Assembly: GCA_017506865.1 (NCBI GenBank)
Contig: JAFCMP010000011.1
Span: 248,001 to 312,000 of the forward strand
Length of the DNA: 64,000 nt
Direction: 5' to 3'
DNA from: Tribonema minus
Lineage: Eukaryota; Sar; Xanthophyceae; Tribonematales; Tribonemataceae
The notes under the pieces were generated by a model. The model was not told the origin of the DNA. It did no database searches and was given only the letters and a program-made list of their open reading frames with translations. The translations under genes were made by a program, and so were the position numbers. Shown in pieces: positions 54,601 to 62,877 of this stretch (positions within the stretch are counted from its first letter, which is position 1; the number at the start of each line of letters is the position of its first letter).

Positions 54601-55569
54601 TGGCCTGATGTCACATGTCATTCAAGTTGCCATCCCGACCACGCATACTTGTATTGCAGGGACAGCGAAGCAAAGGATCTCGAGGGCAGCTACGGCTGCT
54701 GCAGGTGGCGCCAGCAAGACAGCTCTACGGCATTCCGCACGATCTTCAACAGCGCCACATGCGTTGAGGATGTCTGCTGACAAAGGTATAGCAAATGACC
54801 GGCATATATGCGATAACGTGTGCTTGGGACGCTCAGATTGCCAGCCTGGTAATGAATGGCGGAGGATAAGAGCCAGCGAACACAAAAGCACTGTTCACAT
54901 TACATTGCCTCTCCCCTCAACTACCTGTAGTGCATCAAAAGAAATAGGTAGGCTGCCCTTACATACTTGGAGGTACTTCCATGTTTTCAGCGTGCCATTC
55001 TTTGTGGAATACCAGCGTGTTTCTGGCCACCATGCGGCAGTATTTGATGCAAGACTTAACTTTCGATGCAAGCCACAAGATCAGGCATACAGCATGAAAG
55101 TGTATGCAATTTGCAACAGACATGTTACTGTAGGATGGCCTTACAGCCCCTTGTAGAGTGCACACTTTTGAATGCACAATTCAATCAGAACCTGAAATGG
55201 CATGGCGCGTATGAACATGATGTTGAGAGTGATTGTTAGTTGTGAATGGCGGCACCAGCAAATTGCATCGTTGAAATCACACTTAGAATTTATTAAAGGT
55301 TTCTGCCCATATTTGCACGCCCCCCCTCTGCAGATCCACCCATCCTGATCCCCACCCTGGAGGAGAGCAGCCAGTACACCCCTTTGCAGCACGGCTCTGA
55401 CAGCAGCCTGGCAAGCTGGGGTCCCATGAACCTGTCGGTGTCTGTCGCTAGCCGTACGGGCGCCCGGTCTGCTGTGAGGCTGGACAAGAGGACTGCGCGT
55501 GCACGAGCGCTGGTGCGGGGGGAGCTCTTTGAGCAGCTGGAAAGAGTGGGTCTGCCAAACGTCAGCTGA
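14828..55569 (+). CDS. Large coiled-coil protein, about 42 exons, function unknown
   Basis: Exons: 14828-14860, 15139-15348, 15691-15747, 16607-16680, 17680-17924, 18350-18630, 19523-19639, 20205-20302, 21127-21187, 21962-22046, 22612-22706, 23246-23337, 24203-24332, 24658-24718, 35740-35812, 36726-36857, 37648-37737, 38379-38484, 39519-39648, 40375-40427, 41096-41365, 41749-41793, 42422-42502, 43253-43399, 43883-44002, 44387-44452, 44975-45088, 45488-45576, 46216-46336, 46778-46973, 47360-47510, 47969-48023, 48726-48809, 49460-49499, 50110-50302, 50704-50752, 51261-51332, 52300-52420, 53286-53353, 53821-54001, 54660-54785, 55334-55569. All use GT...AG, phases agree at every junction, and the sum is 4848 bases (1615 residues plus stop). 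The product is dominated by heptad-rich Glu/Ala/Leu/Lys/Gln segments, with Gly/Ser-rich and acidic linkers. No enzyme domain is seen. A structural, flagellar or vesicle-tethering role is possible but unproven. The first exon and 15691-15747 are the least certain. Confidence 0.8.
17307..17375 (+). repeat. Tandem duplication in intron
   Basis: TTCAAGGCCTCAAGTGCAGG followed by CATTTTGC(A/C)ACTG occurs twice, about 43 bases apart, in the intron 16681-17679. Confidence 0.92.
18048..18069 (+). repeat. Short TTAGGG array
   Basis: Three TTAGGG units in the intron 17925-18349. Probable telomere-type interstitial repeat. Confidence 0.85.
19523..24718 (+). CDS. Coiled-coil gene, first coiled-coil block
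   Basis: Eight exons with continuous heptad character: VEMLTNKLTAAQTQLEEAV, WRLTEENRKVLLLDVRLAKA, EAEARRFTSRLAKREEDLAK, VRQQCSELEGELAVQKEAAE, AERLRDLEAHVTEQDRQIQS, VTATAKDMSIKVEELAQFKA, CRALGKAQSQAAQVESAMRH, and VRSLEKENTRLRSAAYTNNE. Split codons join correctly at each boundary. The last exon is followed by the 11-kb intron. Confidence 0.85.
19587..19915 (+). repeat. Exon echo: three copies of a coiled-coil exon end
   Basis: The end of exon 19523-19639 plus following intron (GCTGAGCTTGAGTCCAGCAA...GAGCAGGTCGAGGACATGGC) recurs at about 19737-19822 (GCTGAGCTTGAGTCCAACAA...) and, junction only, at about 19843-19915 (GAGCAGGTGGGTGACGTGGC). The intronic tail (GTCATGCATGTTT...ATGTTTTGG) is copied too, so the duplicated unit spans the exon-intron boundary. 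Confidence 0.93.
26149..27903 (-). CDS. Nested gene; CcmI/CcmH C-terminal domain-like protein
   Basis: Four proposed exons on the minus strand: 27903-27819, 27632-27522 (donor uncertain), 27288-27065 and 26358-26149, adding to 630 bases (209 residues plus TAG). The N-terminus MMIPLAIAKGAASALLAG is hydrophobic and looks like a signal or anchor. Exon 3 has PPQAGSALFVTARLRAPQAS and LPFEFEIAAGDLTPDGQEF; exon 4 has ISARLDSDGDANTRSPDDLV. That order (a GSALFVTAR strand, P-F-E-F, a D-x-T-P turn, an ARLDSDG hairpin, then DDLVG) is how I remember the C-terminal domain of bacterial cytochrome c maturation factor CcmI, but the TPR and heme-handling parts are absent. The gene may act in a secreted or organelle compartment. 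The coding frame is well supported; the function is inferred. Confidence 0.62.
26384..26399 (+). repeat. Poly-G tract
   Basis: A long run of G on the + strand, just upstream (minus sense) of the last exon of the nested gene; on that gene's sense strand it reads as poly-C before the acceptor. Confidence 0.9.
28394..30619 (-). pseudogene. Retrotransposon RT thumb and C-terminal zinc-finger/endonuclease-like part
   Basis: A 741-codon open frame continuing the RT (QGAYAFDKSLAIAMHG, then helices with LTKRMGFLARVIDTALSETW) into an Ala-rich and acidic linker and a C-terminal region. There, EVCPWRCSDVSPTSTHAISC gives a C-x3-C-x8-H-x3-C pattern, and RADTVIDPG, VRAPTASSYL and GEDAKVKHH resemble the conserved blocks of a PD-(D/E)xK restriction-like endonuclease. 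The residue before TSVRAP is Asn where related elements tend to have Asp, a possible loss of the active site. Ends at TAG, 28394-28396. Confidence 0.7.
30552..30870 (-). pseudogene. Retrotransposon RT motifs B and C
   Basis: In a frame shifted by one base from the previous piece: LGCQQGDPLGPLYFAVAAA (motif B, 30790-30850) and HCAFLDDLNVLQ (motif C, 30680-30710), which holds the two catalytic Asp residues. The junction with the next piece is shifted again near 30610-30640, at a run of five G on the minus strand (RRLAAGG versus RQGAYAFDKSLAIA). Confidence 0.8.
30851..33217 (-). pseudogene. Retrotransposon RT frame, N-terminal half, broken by a nonsense mutation
   Basis: Two open pieces (33217-32201 and 32158-30851) are in the same frame, separated by TGA at 32203-32201. 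The second copy of the element at 63949-63951 has CGA (Arg) there, so the stop is a point mutation. The product runs through an Ala/Pro/Thr-rich low-complexity region, DLSTPSVVHALDQTNEADLL, then the RT entry motif AGAGKAGGLDGLRYEHLL, KRRPIACSSVWRRLLG, QFGVGYRSGVEHVAARARV and motif A QLDCENAFNSVDR (codons near 30988-31027), with one of the catalytic Asp residues. It ends at a stop just before the next RT motif because of a one-base shift. Confidence 0.82.
33217..33545 (-). other. AACTTCAAC-rich spacer inside the retrotransposon
   Basis: Between the protease and the RT frames lies a stretch with at least six AACTTCAAC or GTTGAAGTTG copies (33325-33530). Neither frame continues through it. It may be an intron, a second insertion, or decayed spacer. 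Confidence 0.5.
33460..35500 (-). pseudogene. Retrotransposon N-terminal part with OTU cysteine protease, frameshifted
   Basis: OTU proteases remove ubiquitin from proteins or cleave polyproteins. The catalytic Cys lies in NVGNGNCLIHTALHGIG (Cys codon near 34383-34385) and the catalytic His in TNVGHFELLVAP (33808-33832). The His is in a different frame: the reading shifts by one base at a run of six A on the minus strand (33948-33954), where the frame with WCWHN-stop meets the frame with LVLAQLMG. Upstream is a Ser/Ala/Arg-rich region with a basic patch (GKRSRRRGKHRRRTQ). The open frame continues to 35777, but the part beyond about 35.5 kb is the shadow of host exon 35740-35812. Confidence 0.72.
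35740..41365 (+). CDS. Coiled-coil gene, central exons
   Basis: After the large intron, GGAVAQLKAEVAQLKERISV joins in phase to the Gly codon split at 24718. Then come 36726-36857 (EEVQAKAAKAAEVDLLGHKA), 37648-37737 (RELDKNTAETARLKAEMLRL), a Gly/Asp/Ser linker at 38379-38484, 39519-39648 (GGEMARVQRELDANKKARTS), a short acidic exon (EGTESGDASESDVEDQQ) and a 270-base Gly/Ser/Gln/Ala-rich exon at 41096-41365 that is probably disordered. Confidence 0.8.
36391..36408 (+). repeat. Poly-G tract
   Basis: A long G run in the intron 35813-36725, preceded by GGGGGGAG. Sense strand of the host gene. Confidence 0.9.
36820..37135 (+). repeat. Exon echo: exon end and donor repeated three to four times
   Basis: The end of exon 36726-36857 (GGCAAAGGGGGGCATTCAGA, GATGGCTTGACCTCATAGCC, TTCAG|GTAAATG) recurs at about 36940-36995 (three mismatches, donor GTAATT), about 36998-37053 (more diverged, CTTCGG|GTAATA) and about 37077-37130 (GATGGCGTGGCCTCATAGCC, TTCAG|GTACTC). 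A weaker partial copy lies at 36870-36935. Each copy keeps a plausible donor, so four tandem 5' splice sites are present. Confidence 0.93.
39355..39405 (+). repeat. Exon echo upstream of exon 39519-39648
   Basis: GACGCAATGGCGCGCATGCT then GCACGAGCTGGATGTCAACG matches the start of the downstream exon (GGCGAGATGGCGCGCGTGCA, GCGCGAACTGGATGCCAACA) about 160 bases further on. Here the 5' side of the exon was copied. Confidence 0.75.
41749..52420 (+). CDS. Coiled-coil gene, second coiled-coil block
   Basis: Eighteen exons rich in heptads, for example RLQRQFQKQLEQVISEHDRA, HVTQAKQLQKALEGMAREMR, EKHAQARDQQLTSELKSMAE, ATDAMAAMKQRQALVTHDLL, VLAEQAAARAAAEAEALVAQ, a run of twelve or so Ala at 47360 and on, AALEARKLLYIKAKAQSAEA, the long exon 50110-50302 (DNARLRRELVELEVSLR), and AVLKLRLQHMQSDVTRLTEE. 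Exon 46778-46973 is a basic, Gln/Ala-rich linker (KNLRPGAWNRRDIERFAIQE). Confidence 0.85.
43050..43340 (+). repeat. Exon echo upstream: intron end and exon start duplicated
   Basis: Segment 43055-43165 (ACACCCCCTCCTATCCATGA...CATGTGACACAATTGAAGCAGCTGCAGAAGG) matches 43204-43310 (ACACCCCTCTCACCCATGCC...CATGTGACGCAAGCCAAGCAGCTGCAGAAGG). The unit spans intron, acceptor and about 60 exon bases. The upstream copy has acceptor CACCATG instead of AACAGCATG, so it has lost the AG. Confidence 0.9.
43989..44066 (+). repeat. Exon echo with TA microsatellite between copies
   Basis: The exon end GACTTCACTGCACAG|GTCGAA (43989-44008) is echoed at 44045-44064 as TACTTCGCTGTGCAG|GTCACA. Between them is a TA dinucleotide run (44019-44036). 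Confidence 0.75.
46632..46647 (+). repeat. Poly-G tract
   Basis: A long G run (GAGAGGGGGGGGGG...) in the intron 46337-46777, sense strand. Confidence 0.9.
49150..49365 (+). other. AT-rich island with degenerate coding look, possible organelle-derived insert
   Basis: Clearly more AT-rich than its surroundings, in the intron 48810-49459. One frame reads MIDGKDEIKTKGRRKLTDYV followed by RFLTFFWAIVES, with T/A-ending codons unlike the host exons; a second frame continues HLLDKNKEVQFLVNLRAYLM. This looks like a decayed fragment of a chloroplast or mitochondrial gene with one frameshift. I do not recognise which gene. Confidence 0.4.
49424..49445 (+). repeat. Pentanucleotide microsatellite
   Basis: Four units of ACTTG/CTTGA just upstream of exon 49460-49499. 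Confidence 0.85.
52393..52565 (+). repeat. Exon echo flanking an interstitial CCCTAA array
   Basis: The end of exon 52300-52420 (GGAGGAGCAGGCGGCCATAC, GTGCAG|GTACTTGCCC) is repeated at 52501-52536 (GGAGGAGCCGGTGGCCATAC, GCGCAG|ATACTGGCCC). Between and after the copies lie degenerate CCTAAC/CCCTAA units (52429-52488, 52540-52565). The second copy has lost the donor (GT to AT). Confidence 0.9.
53085..53232 (+). repeat. Tandem duplication containing CCCTAA units
   Basis: Two copies of about 74 bases: GCAAAGCCTAACCCTAACCC followed by TTTTTAAATGGCGTAGGCAC and TTTGATGCAG, in the intron just before exon 53286-53353. Confidence 0.92.
53286..55569 (+). CDS. Coiled-coil gene, C-terminal exons
   Basis: Four exons without heptads: INCRTAGVQTEFFTPDMTLR; a Pro/Gly-rich piece with PTVEVEVPPGSPM; a basic piece (TAKQRISRAATAAAGG); and the last, from DPPILIPTLEESSQYTPLQH to ELFEQLERVGLPNVS and TGA at 55567-55569. 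A donor-like AGA|GTGGGT at 55544-55551 lies just before the stop, so a longer form cannot be fully excluded, but the downstream exons form a separate complete gene. Confidence 0.75.
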
Positions 55570-56360
55570 GCTGGCTGATTCTGCGGGCTAGCGGTTGCGG
55601 TCTTCTACTGTTGGCAGGGGCTGTCCACCGGGTGTGCAGCGCGGCACTGCTCATACAAGTGTGCAGTTTTGTACGGCAGGCTGTGTAAACATGCGGGGCG
55701 TGTGCTTCTCTGAGAATACTCGATTAATTTTGATGCATCTATGATTACTTGAGCGATGAGACATGCGCCTACTTTGTCACTCATGGCGTGTGTACGTGCG
55801 GGCGTTGGTCCTGGGTAACTCGCTCATTTGCATAGGGGCGCATGCCTGTACCAGTTCAGGGTTCCCTATGCACAGCTGTCCCCTCTGCAGCAGCGCGCCC
55901 CTCACAATTGGTCGTTGCTTCGACGCTGCTTGCATGTGCCCTACGCGTCAAAGCACGGTCAACGAACTGCATCATGCGGCTAAAGTATACATCACGATTG
56001 CATAGCAGTCATATAAGGGCTCGGTGCGCCTGCCGAACATTTGAGTATGGAGGCCGCTCCTGCTAGGTGTTGACAACGAGCTCGTGATCGGCCTGTGGTA
56101 ACCTGATAGATGCCAGTTTGCCTCTGCCCTATGTACCGCCAGCGGATTTCGCGATGGCTGCGGCGGCCGGTGACTGTGTTTGGAGTGGACAATCTTGACA
56201 CAGATGAACAATTGCTGGGGCATGGTGCATTTGTGTGTACAGGGGTGGGGGGGGAGATGGTGAAGTGTGGTCATCTTCAAGTCAAAGTTGTAAAGAACGA
56301 AGTGCAGTGCAACAAAAAGTGCCGGCCAGGCCAGCCGAGCCGAGCCGAGCAGCTGGCGGT
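55570..56360. other. Intergenic region between coiled-coil gene and TAF11 gene
   Basis: About 790 bases between two genes on the same strand: the 3' UTR of the first and the promoter and leader of the second. No further gene is seen. CATATAAGGG near 56009 could be a TATA-like element. Confidence 0.6.
55684..55688 (+). terminator. TGTAA poly(A)-type signal
   Basis: TGTAA, the usual polyadenylation signal of chlamydomonadalean algae, lies about 115 bases after the stop codon at 55569. Confidence 0.5.
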
Positions 56361-59300
56361 ATGGACGGCAATCTGCTTGCTCGCAAGCGCAAGGCGACAC
56401 CGACGCTGCCAGGAGCGGCCGATGGCGCCATGAACACAGGTGCACTTCTGGCTGGTGATACGGGAAACACCATCTGCAGCACACCAGCCAGGGTCATGTA
56501 GTGTCAGTAGTACACTCTTGCACCACGCCCCCACAACAAGCTAAATATCATGGCTGTACGTCAAGTCTCATTGAGAAAAGCAGCACGCTATCAGAGTGCT
56601 GTACTGATAGAAACACGTTCAAGCAGCAGCCAGGCTTCTGGTCACAAGGATGCTTTCTGGTACCATGATGATTTCTGCAGCATGCAGCACTTGTTTCGCT
56701 GGCAATCACAGCTGCATACACTCTGGAAAGACCAGCAGTATATTTGGCACAACTGCTGCAGTGCATTACTTGACGCGAAGCTGCGTCAACAGGCAGCTCT
56801 GCACCGAGTGCTTGCTGCAAAGCTGCTGACATTGTCCACAACATAGTGTTGCCACTGTCGTGATGAAATAAGTGTGCTGTTTTACCTATTGTTGACATTG
56901 GCACATCGTGACAAGGAACGCAAGCAATCGTGCCAGTAGGATGCCAGTGCCAGCTGGAGAATCGAGAAAGTATGGTTGCACCTGAAGTGACCTCTGGCAT
57001 GTTTACACACTAAAGTGGTCTCTGGCATGTTTATACGCTGAATCATTTGCAGCTCCTGCAGTGCCACCGCGCACATCTGCATCGCCTGTGCCACCGCCAA
57101 TGGCCAGAGTGGGGTCGACATCACCTGTGCCACCACCGATGGGGCAGGTACGCATTCTGCAACAGTTGAAGTTGCTTTGTTGGTGCTTCTGTTAAGCACG
57201 GCACAAAGAAGCTGAGGACGCCATTATTCCATGTGTGGCCGTAATGGTCTGAGGTGAACATACTTCAGTCACACAAGATTGGTTTCAGTTAAAAAATACA
57301 TGGCTCGTTGAGAGCAGATTGTGACAAAAGCGCAAACGCAGCGTTTGCTGCTCTGGCCCAGTGCCCACACATGCAGCTCTCGACCCTGACAGCTCCTGCC
57401 GCTGTTGCCACATACTACCTGTAACAGCATCATACTGCTCATCATGCCAGACCTGGTGCCCTCATCTGAAACCTCTGCTTGTCAGCCCGCATGCTGAAGA
57501 TGCCATGAGTGCTACATGCGGCACCCCGTGATCCATGCAGTTAAACACATGCCAATCAAGTGTCAAGTGCGCGTCCTTGCTGCTGGCAGGGTGTGCCGAT
57601 GATGGGCATGGGGGACATTCTGAGGGACAGGGGGGCAGCGGCGCGGCGAGCGAGCCCGCCACCGGCATCAGCGGCTCAGGCGCTGCAGGCGATTGGCGCA
57701 GGGGGGGCAGGCACAGCTGCGGCAACGCTCAGGGAGGCTAGCGGGGAGCAGCGCCCGAGCAGCAAGCGCGCATCCCTAGAGGTGAGGTCCACAAGCAGCT
57801 GATAAACCGTTTGGGAGAACGTACTCAGACTAAGTAGAAAGGAAGATGATGCAGCGGAGGTTTCATCTGTGGCTCAAGTGCTGCCACAGGAAACGTGTGC
57901 CGGGGGTAGTCGGGAGCGATGAGGGAGCTCAGCGCGGAGCTGCGGGCAAGTCACTTGAAGTCGAAATACACTTGAAGCGGAGAACGTGCGTCCCGTGAGG
58001 GGAGAACGTGCGTCCCGTGAGGGGAGAAACAGCAATCATAACCAATGGCGACATGAGCATGGTCGTGTGCAGCATCGGCTCACTACGCTGCCATTGATAG
58101 CCGGGATTGGGGGCTGAACTAGCAGCAGCGCGGGGAACCTTACTGGAGAGCAGCAACCAAGCAGGCGACACTTATTTGCAGCATTTGGGCGAGAAAAGTG
58201 TAAATAATGTACAGAAGGTGTGTGGTGCGGTAGATGTGTCACCAGCATCTCTGGCGCTAGCACAGTTGATTGCGGAGGGAGGGAGCTGTACAAAGGCTAA
58301 TCCGAGTGCTACCGCTGCTGAACATCTGATGCATTACTCTGAATGTGTGGCATGAACGTACTCCGATGTATTCAATGTAATTTGTGTAAGTGTTGTGAAA
58401 GTAGTAAAATAAGCGCCTTGCTCATGTCTCATGAATCTTGTGTGATCTTTCTGGATGACATGCCTGTTCGCAGTCATATGGTCAGAGACGCTTAGCTTGT
58501 CTGTGGTCTGTGCTGCCACTCAGTTGCCACCGTTTCTACTTTGCTATTGTCGTTTGGCGCCTGGGGTTGCGCAGGTGGAAACGGCAAGGGGAGTTCTGAG
58601 GTGCGTCAACTTGCAGTTTGAATCTGTGTGTGTTGACTTCCGAATGATGACGGTGGTATGTCTAGGCATGATGCGACCAGCTGTTTTGCACCACAGTCTG
58701 CGGCTTTGAGTGCTGGGAATGGCTTAACAAGCGCAGATAATCGACATGGTGCAAAATCAACTTGAACTCTGCACTGCAAGTCCTCTCTGCAAGTACCGAA
58801 CTTCAGCATATGCTCACCCAAACGGGTGCACTGCGCAGCTCATACTGAATAAGAATGGGAAATGCGCTGTGCTCTGGTAAACACACATAACAATGGTGCC
58901 TGCTGGTGTCTTGGCACGGTATGCTCCCGCCACTACGAACCCTTTATTCTGAAGTGGATGTTTTTTGCGTTGCCACGCATTCAGGGCACCCGCTAAGACA
59001 CCGGGTATTGTGCCCATCGCCCAACTCTCGGAGGAGCAACGCAAGCGAGTCATGGCGTGGCGCAGGACCAGATTTGACAGGTGCATGCCACATTTTCTGC
59101 ACACGTCACCAATGAGGATGTTGGTGCATGCGCATGTAACATTCTTGATAGTACCTTGCAGTTATGCTGTCTCTGTTGCGCTTAGGGTTCCTTGAAGTGC
59201 AGCAACTTCAACAAATTGCGTGCTAGCACATGGAGAGCAAATCATCAGGTCAACAGCTAAGAATATGCCATGTACACGGAAAATGTACAGAGCGTAATGG

Positions 59301-61865
59301 TTGTCGCTTGCAGCCCTTGGCGTTGAATTCACAAATCCTGCCGGCGTGATTATGGCGGAGTTATGTTATGGTGTTTTGTGCTCTGTATGATGTGGCAGGC
59401 ATCAGCAGCTCAGTTTGAACTGCTCAAGCCTAGCATTGCGCACAAAGCCATTTGTTGGTCTGTGAGGCCACTGCAGTGCTTCAAATGAGCCACTGGTCTG
59501 CAGAAGCCTATCGGATGCGAAATCAAGGACTGAATCACATACACACGTCACAAAGGTTCGCAATGCCGTCGCCACACCAATGGAGCACTTGCAGCAGCAC
59601 AATGCTGGAAAGGCACCGCGAGCACGCATGTCAGCAGCGTGTGCATTTGCTTTCAATCAATTCCTGTTGAACCTATATATATAAAGCAATGTTGTGGTCA
59701 ACAATAGAGCGCGGACACAGGTTTATATCATGTTTTGAATGCAGAGCCACTTGTCATCATCGCTTGACGTTTGCGGCTGAGCTTCTAGCGTGTTGACCCT
59801 ATTTATAGAGTACACCCCAGTTTCACCATCATCTGGTTCTTCTCCGTTTGTACTGGTTTGCACTCAAGGGTTTTCCTGGTATGTCTCATATTGCGCTGCT
59901 GCCCCCCTCCGTTACCCAAAAACAATTATGCAGGGAGATCATCAGCAACATGGTTGTCAATGCTGCCCACGAAGCCGGCGCAAAGGGCGTCACGGCGCTT
60001 GGCAACACCACCAGGTCCGCAAAAGTGATAATGCAGCACAATTGCGGTTTGCTGCAGCACAGTTCAGTGCACTTTGGCCAAGTGTCTGGACCAGCGGCTT
60101 TTACAAAGCGCACAATGGTGTGCATCTCCAAGTTACTTTGCCACTGTAAACACCACATCTGGTTATGCCCATATGTTGCGGCCTGGACCCTTGTGATGCA
60201 AGCAGTCATACTGTAGCAATATCGCAGCTCAGCTTCAGTCTGTTTCCTGTCTAGCAAGGCGTGCATGGATATGTACACAATGCGTTTGCTCTGCCACTGC
60301 CCATGTGCATCATGGAAATACTGTGCGCCACTGCTCATGTGCATCATGCACTGGCTGGTAGAAAACTGCTCAAAGAAACAGCATGCACACAGCCACATGT
60401 GCACACATCAAGCCACAATGAGACAACAGTTCGCCTCAAGCCACTCCCAAGCATGATCCGTGTCTCAACGCCTGTACCCTCTGCCCCTGACTGTGCAGCA
60501 TAGCGGTCTCCGCTCTGGCAAAGATTTTTGTGGGCGATCTAGTGGAAACGGCGCGCACTGTCATGGAAGAGCGAGGGGAGAACGTACCAGGTATAGACCG
60601 CCGCGATAATGACAATCGTACCCAGCGCTGCTGCTTTTCAGTCACGAGGTGCCAAGTGAGGCTGGGCCCTGAGTATGCTGCGGATGACGTTTGAATGGCA
60701 TGTGCGCCCGGAAGCCGCTGCTCTCTGCAGCTTGGTCATGAAACTAACTGCAGCAATCTTGGATCGTAGCATATATTTTGGAGAATGGTTGGCAAAACAG
60801 GAGTGAAGGCGTCCAAATACATTATTGCCGTCCTGTCTGCGCGTGCGCCCCAGTGCACAGAGGGAATGTTCACTTTAGTGATCCCCTCTGACATTTTGGT
60901 CAGCAGCGCACACACCAACAACAGATCACTCATGACTGAAGTGGACCATACCAACAGGATGCAGGCTACCAATACTAGTGCTGGTGCATGCTTAGCGGAA
61001 GTGCCTACGGTGCGCAACGCATATGCCACCTGCATGTATATGTTCTAGATCATTACTCGTCGCTTGATTCGGACAGCAGGCTGTGCTGCACTCATTTGCC
61101 ATCAAAATGCGAAAGTGTGTCATGCAAAGTACTAGAAGTACGATGTATGGCCAGCTTCAGTCACAGTATGTTTTGTGTTGTGCAAGTACTTTGTAGCGCA
61201 TCTCATAGCTGGAAGCAATAAATAAGTACCTTGAAGCATGCTTGTCCAACGTGCTCCACCGATGGCCTCAACATGCAAGTGCACTACATTGTCTCCACCT
61301 TCTCCAATCAACTGTAATTTAGGTGCTCCCATCCAGCCCAAGCACTATTTAGAGGCGTATGCGCGTCTTGCTGCGGAGGGAACCACACAGGTGAGATTGG
61401 CGACGTGACCCTCTGCCAATTATATTCTGCCAGGTATATTGAGCGTTGAAAATTGTTTGTTCAGCTGCCTATTAAATGGCAAATCAGGGCAGTGACTGAA
61501 CGTCCAATAGCAGTTCATCTAAACTGACTAGCTGGTCTAAACCAATGCCCGTGCATCCCATCGACAAATCCTGCCTTGATTGAGCCGCTTTACTTGAAAA
61601 GAAGCATTACCAACGCACAATGCCTCTCCATTCCTATTAAATGCCACCCAGAGCCTCTGCAGCAGTGGTGCCAGAATACTTGTGCTCAAAGGTTGTTGTG
61701 CATAATGCGCAGCATGTTCGACTGAGCCTAGTGAATGAAAAGCTTTACCGAACTCATCTCAGGTCTATTTGTTATGCCTTGTGTGGCACTCTAATGTTGC
61801 TAGCTTTATGTTACGCTGCTTACTTCCGCGGGAATGTTTCGGCCGAGAGACACTTGCGGGATCAT

Positions 61866-61897
<32 letters not shown>

Positions 61898-62877
61898 GGG
61901 GAGGGGGTTTGCTGCGAAATTTGGTCATAATACATTTGGGCAGTGCAGCGCTACCACGTTCCATGGGTTGCACGGATACTGACTTCCAACATACAGTGAA
62001 TAGTTAAATCTGCCAAAGCGATCCTATGTTGTAGCCCAGATACGCTTTGGGGCCAAATTTTCCACAAAGTTGCTTACTTTCAAGTCGGGCTGATGACATG
62101 AAGGGGATCTGTGTCTTCGGCGCCTGCAAAAGAAGTATGTCTCGTACGCTCAGTATTCTGCTCTCACACTGTGCATGTATGTTCTGCCACTTTACCAAGA
62201 CACTTGCGCTTGTGGGCGAAGCCCAATTATGTTTTTCACGACCGACTACATAATTCTACCAAATTGAATCATACTGCAAAGTAGGAAGTGCTGGAATGTG
62301 GTTGTAAACAAAGGCGAATGTGGTTGTACTCAAAGGCGACATCAGACGTGTATACCCACACGCCAAGAGTACCTGCGGTCGTTGAGTGCCAATGACTTGG
62401 CAGCTTGTATTATAAAATGTGTTGGGCCATGCATGCCTTGGCTTCCAAATTGCCGGTTATATATCAGCCTTAAATTCTTGATGGATGGGTTGATGACCTT
62501 TCAAGGAAGCGGCGATTACTGCAACTCGTGCTCTTTGTCAAGTGCTTCAAATGCTTACTCCATGTGCTTGAGACACACGGCATAGGACAACTGCTGTTGC
62601 CAACGGCTGCAGTGAACTGTTGGCTATGATGCATACTGCGTGTGCACCACAGAGCCTTGTGATTTATAAATCAAGTGCTTGGGGTGTGCAACGAGTGTGG
62701 CTTTCCTTCGCTGTTAGCATAATACAATTTCACTGTCATGTTTCCAGTGCTTGACTTTGTGCACTCATTTTGTGCTTGTTCTCGTTGCAGGTGCCTGAAA
62801 GTGAGAGCGACCACAGCGCCATCAGCAGCACCACTCCCAGTGTCATCTGGCGCAACAAGGTGGAGGACTTCATCTGA
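56361..62877 (+). CDS. TAF11: Transcription initiation factor TFIID subunit 11 (TAF11)
   Basis: A nuclear histone-fold subunit of TFIID that pairs with TAF13 and helps position TBP at promoters. Nine exons: 56361-56439, 57053-57147, 57590-57781, 58575-58600, 58985-59080, 59934-60014, 60499-60590, 61323-61390 and 62791-62877, all GT...AG with matching phases; total 816 bases, 271 residues. ATG at 56361 starts MDGNLLARKRKATPTLPGAA. The N-terminal 125 residues are Pro/Ala/Gly-rich (SPVPPPMARVGSTSPVPPPM), as is common for TAF11. The histone fold covers LSEEQRKRVMAWRRTRFDRE, IISNMVVNAAHEAG, SIAVSALAKIFVGDLVETAR and PIQPKHYLEAYARLAAEG, matching the family pattern with its AKvFVGelVE helix. The last exon is Ser-rich and ends WRNKVEDFI. 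Identity is firm; the start codon is the least certain part. Confidence 0.88.
57974..58025 (+). repeat. 22-bp tandem duplication
   Basis: GAGAACGTGCGTCCCGTGAG plus GG occurs twice in a row in TAF11 intron 57782-58574, and a third unit starts with GAGAA. Confidence 0.93.
60292..60355 (+). repeat. Tandem duplication in TAF11 intron
   Basis: GCCACTGCCCATGTGCATCA followed by TGGAAATACTGTGC, then GCCACTGCTCATGTGCATCA. Period about 37 bases. Confidence 0.88.
61391..62790 (+). other. Last TAF11 intron
   Basis: A 1.4-kb intron with a GT dinucleotide run at about 61866-61888. Open stretches such as 62298-62585 have no recognisable domain and no splice support. Nothing else is seen. Confidence 0.6.
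61866..61888 (+). repeat. GT dinucleotide microsatellite
   Basis: About eleven GT units followed by a G-rich GGTGGGTGGGGGAGGGGG tract. Confidence 0.93.

Noticed and set aside
54383..55156. 257-codon open frame
   Set aside because: Only 54660-54785 has splice sites and fits the phase chain. The rest reads through introns with no domain.
55544..55569. Splice donor before the stop of the coiled-coil gene, which would fuse it with the TAF11 exons
   Set aside because: The site lacks the usual G at the last exon base, the stop is in phase with the whole chain, and a TGTAA signal follows. The TAF11 exons form a complete in-phase gene with its own ATG.
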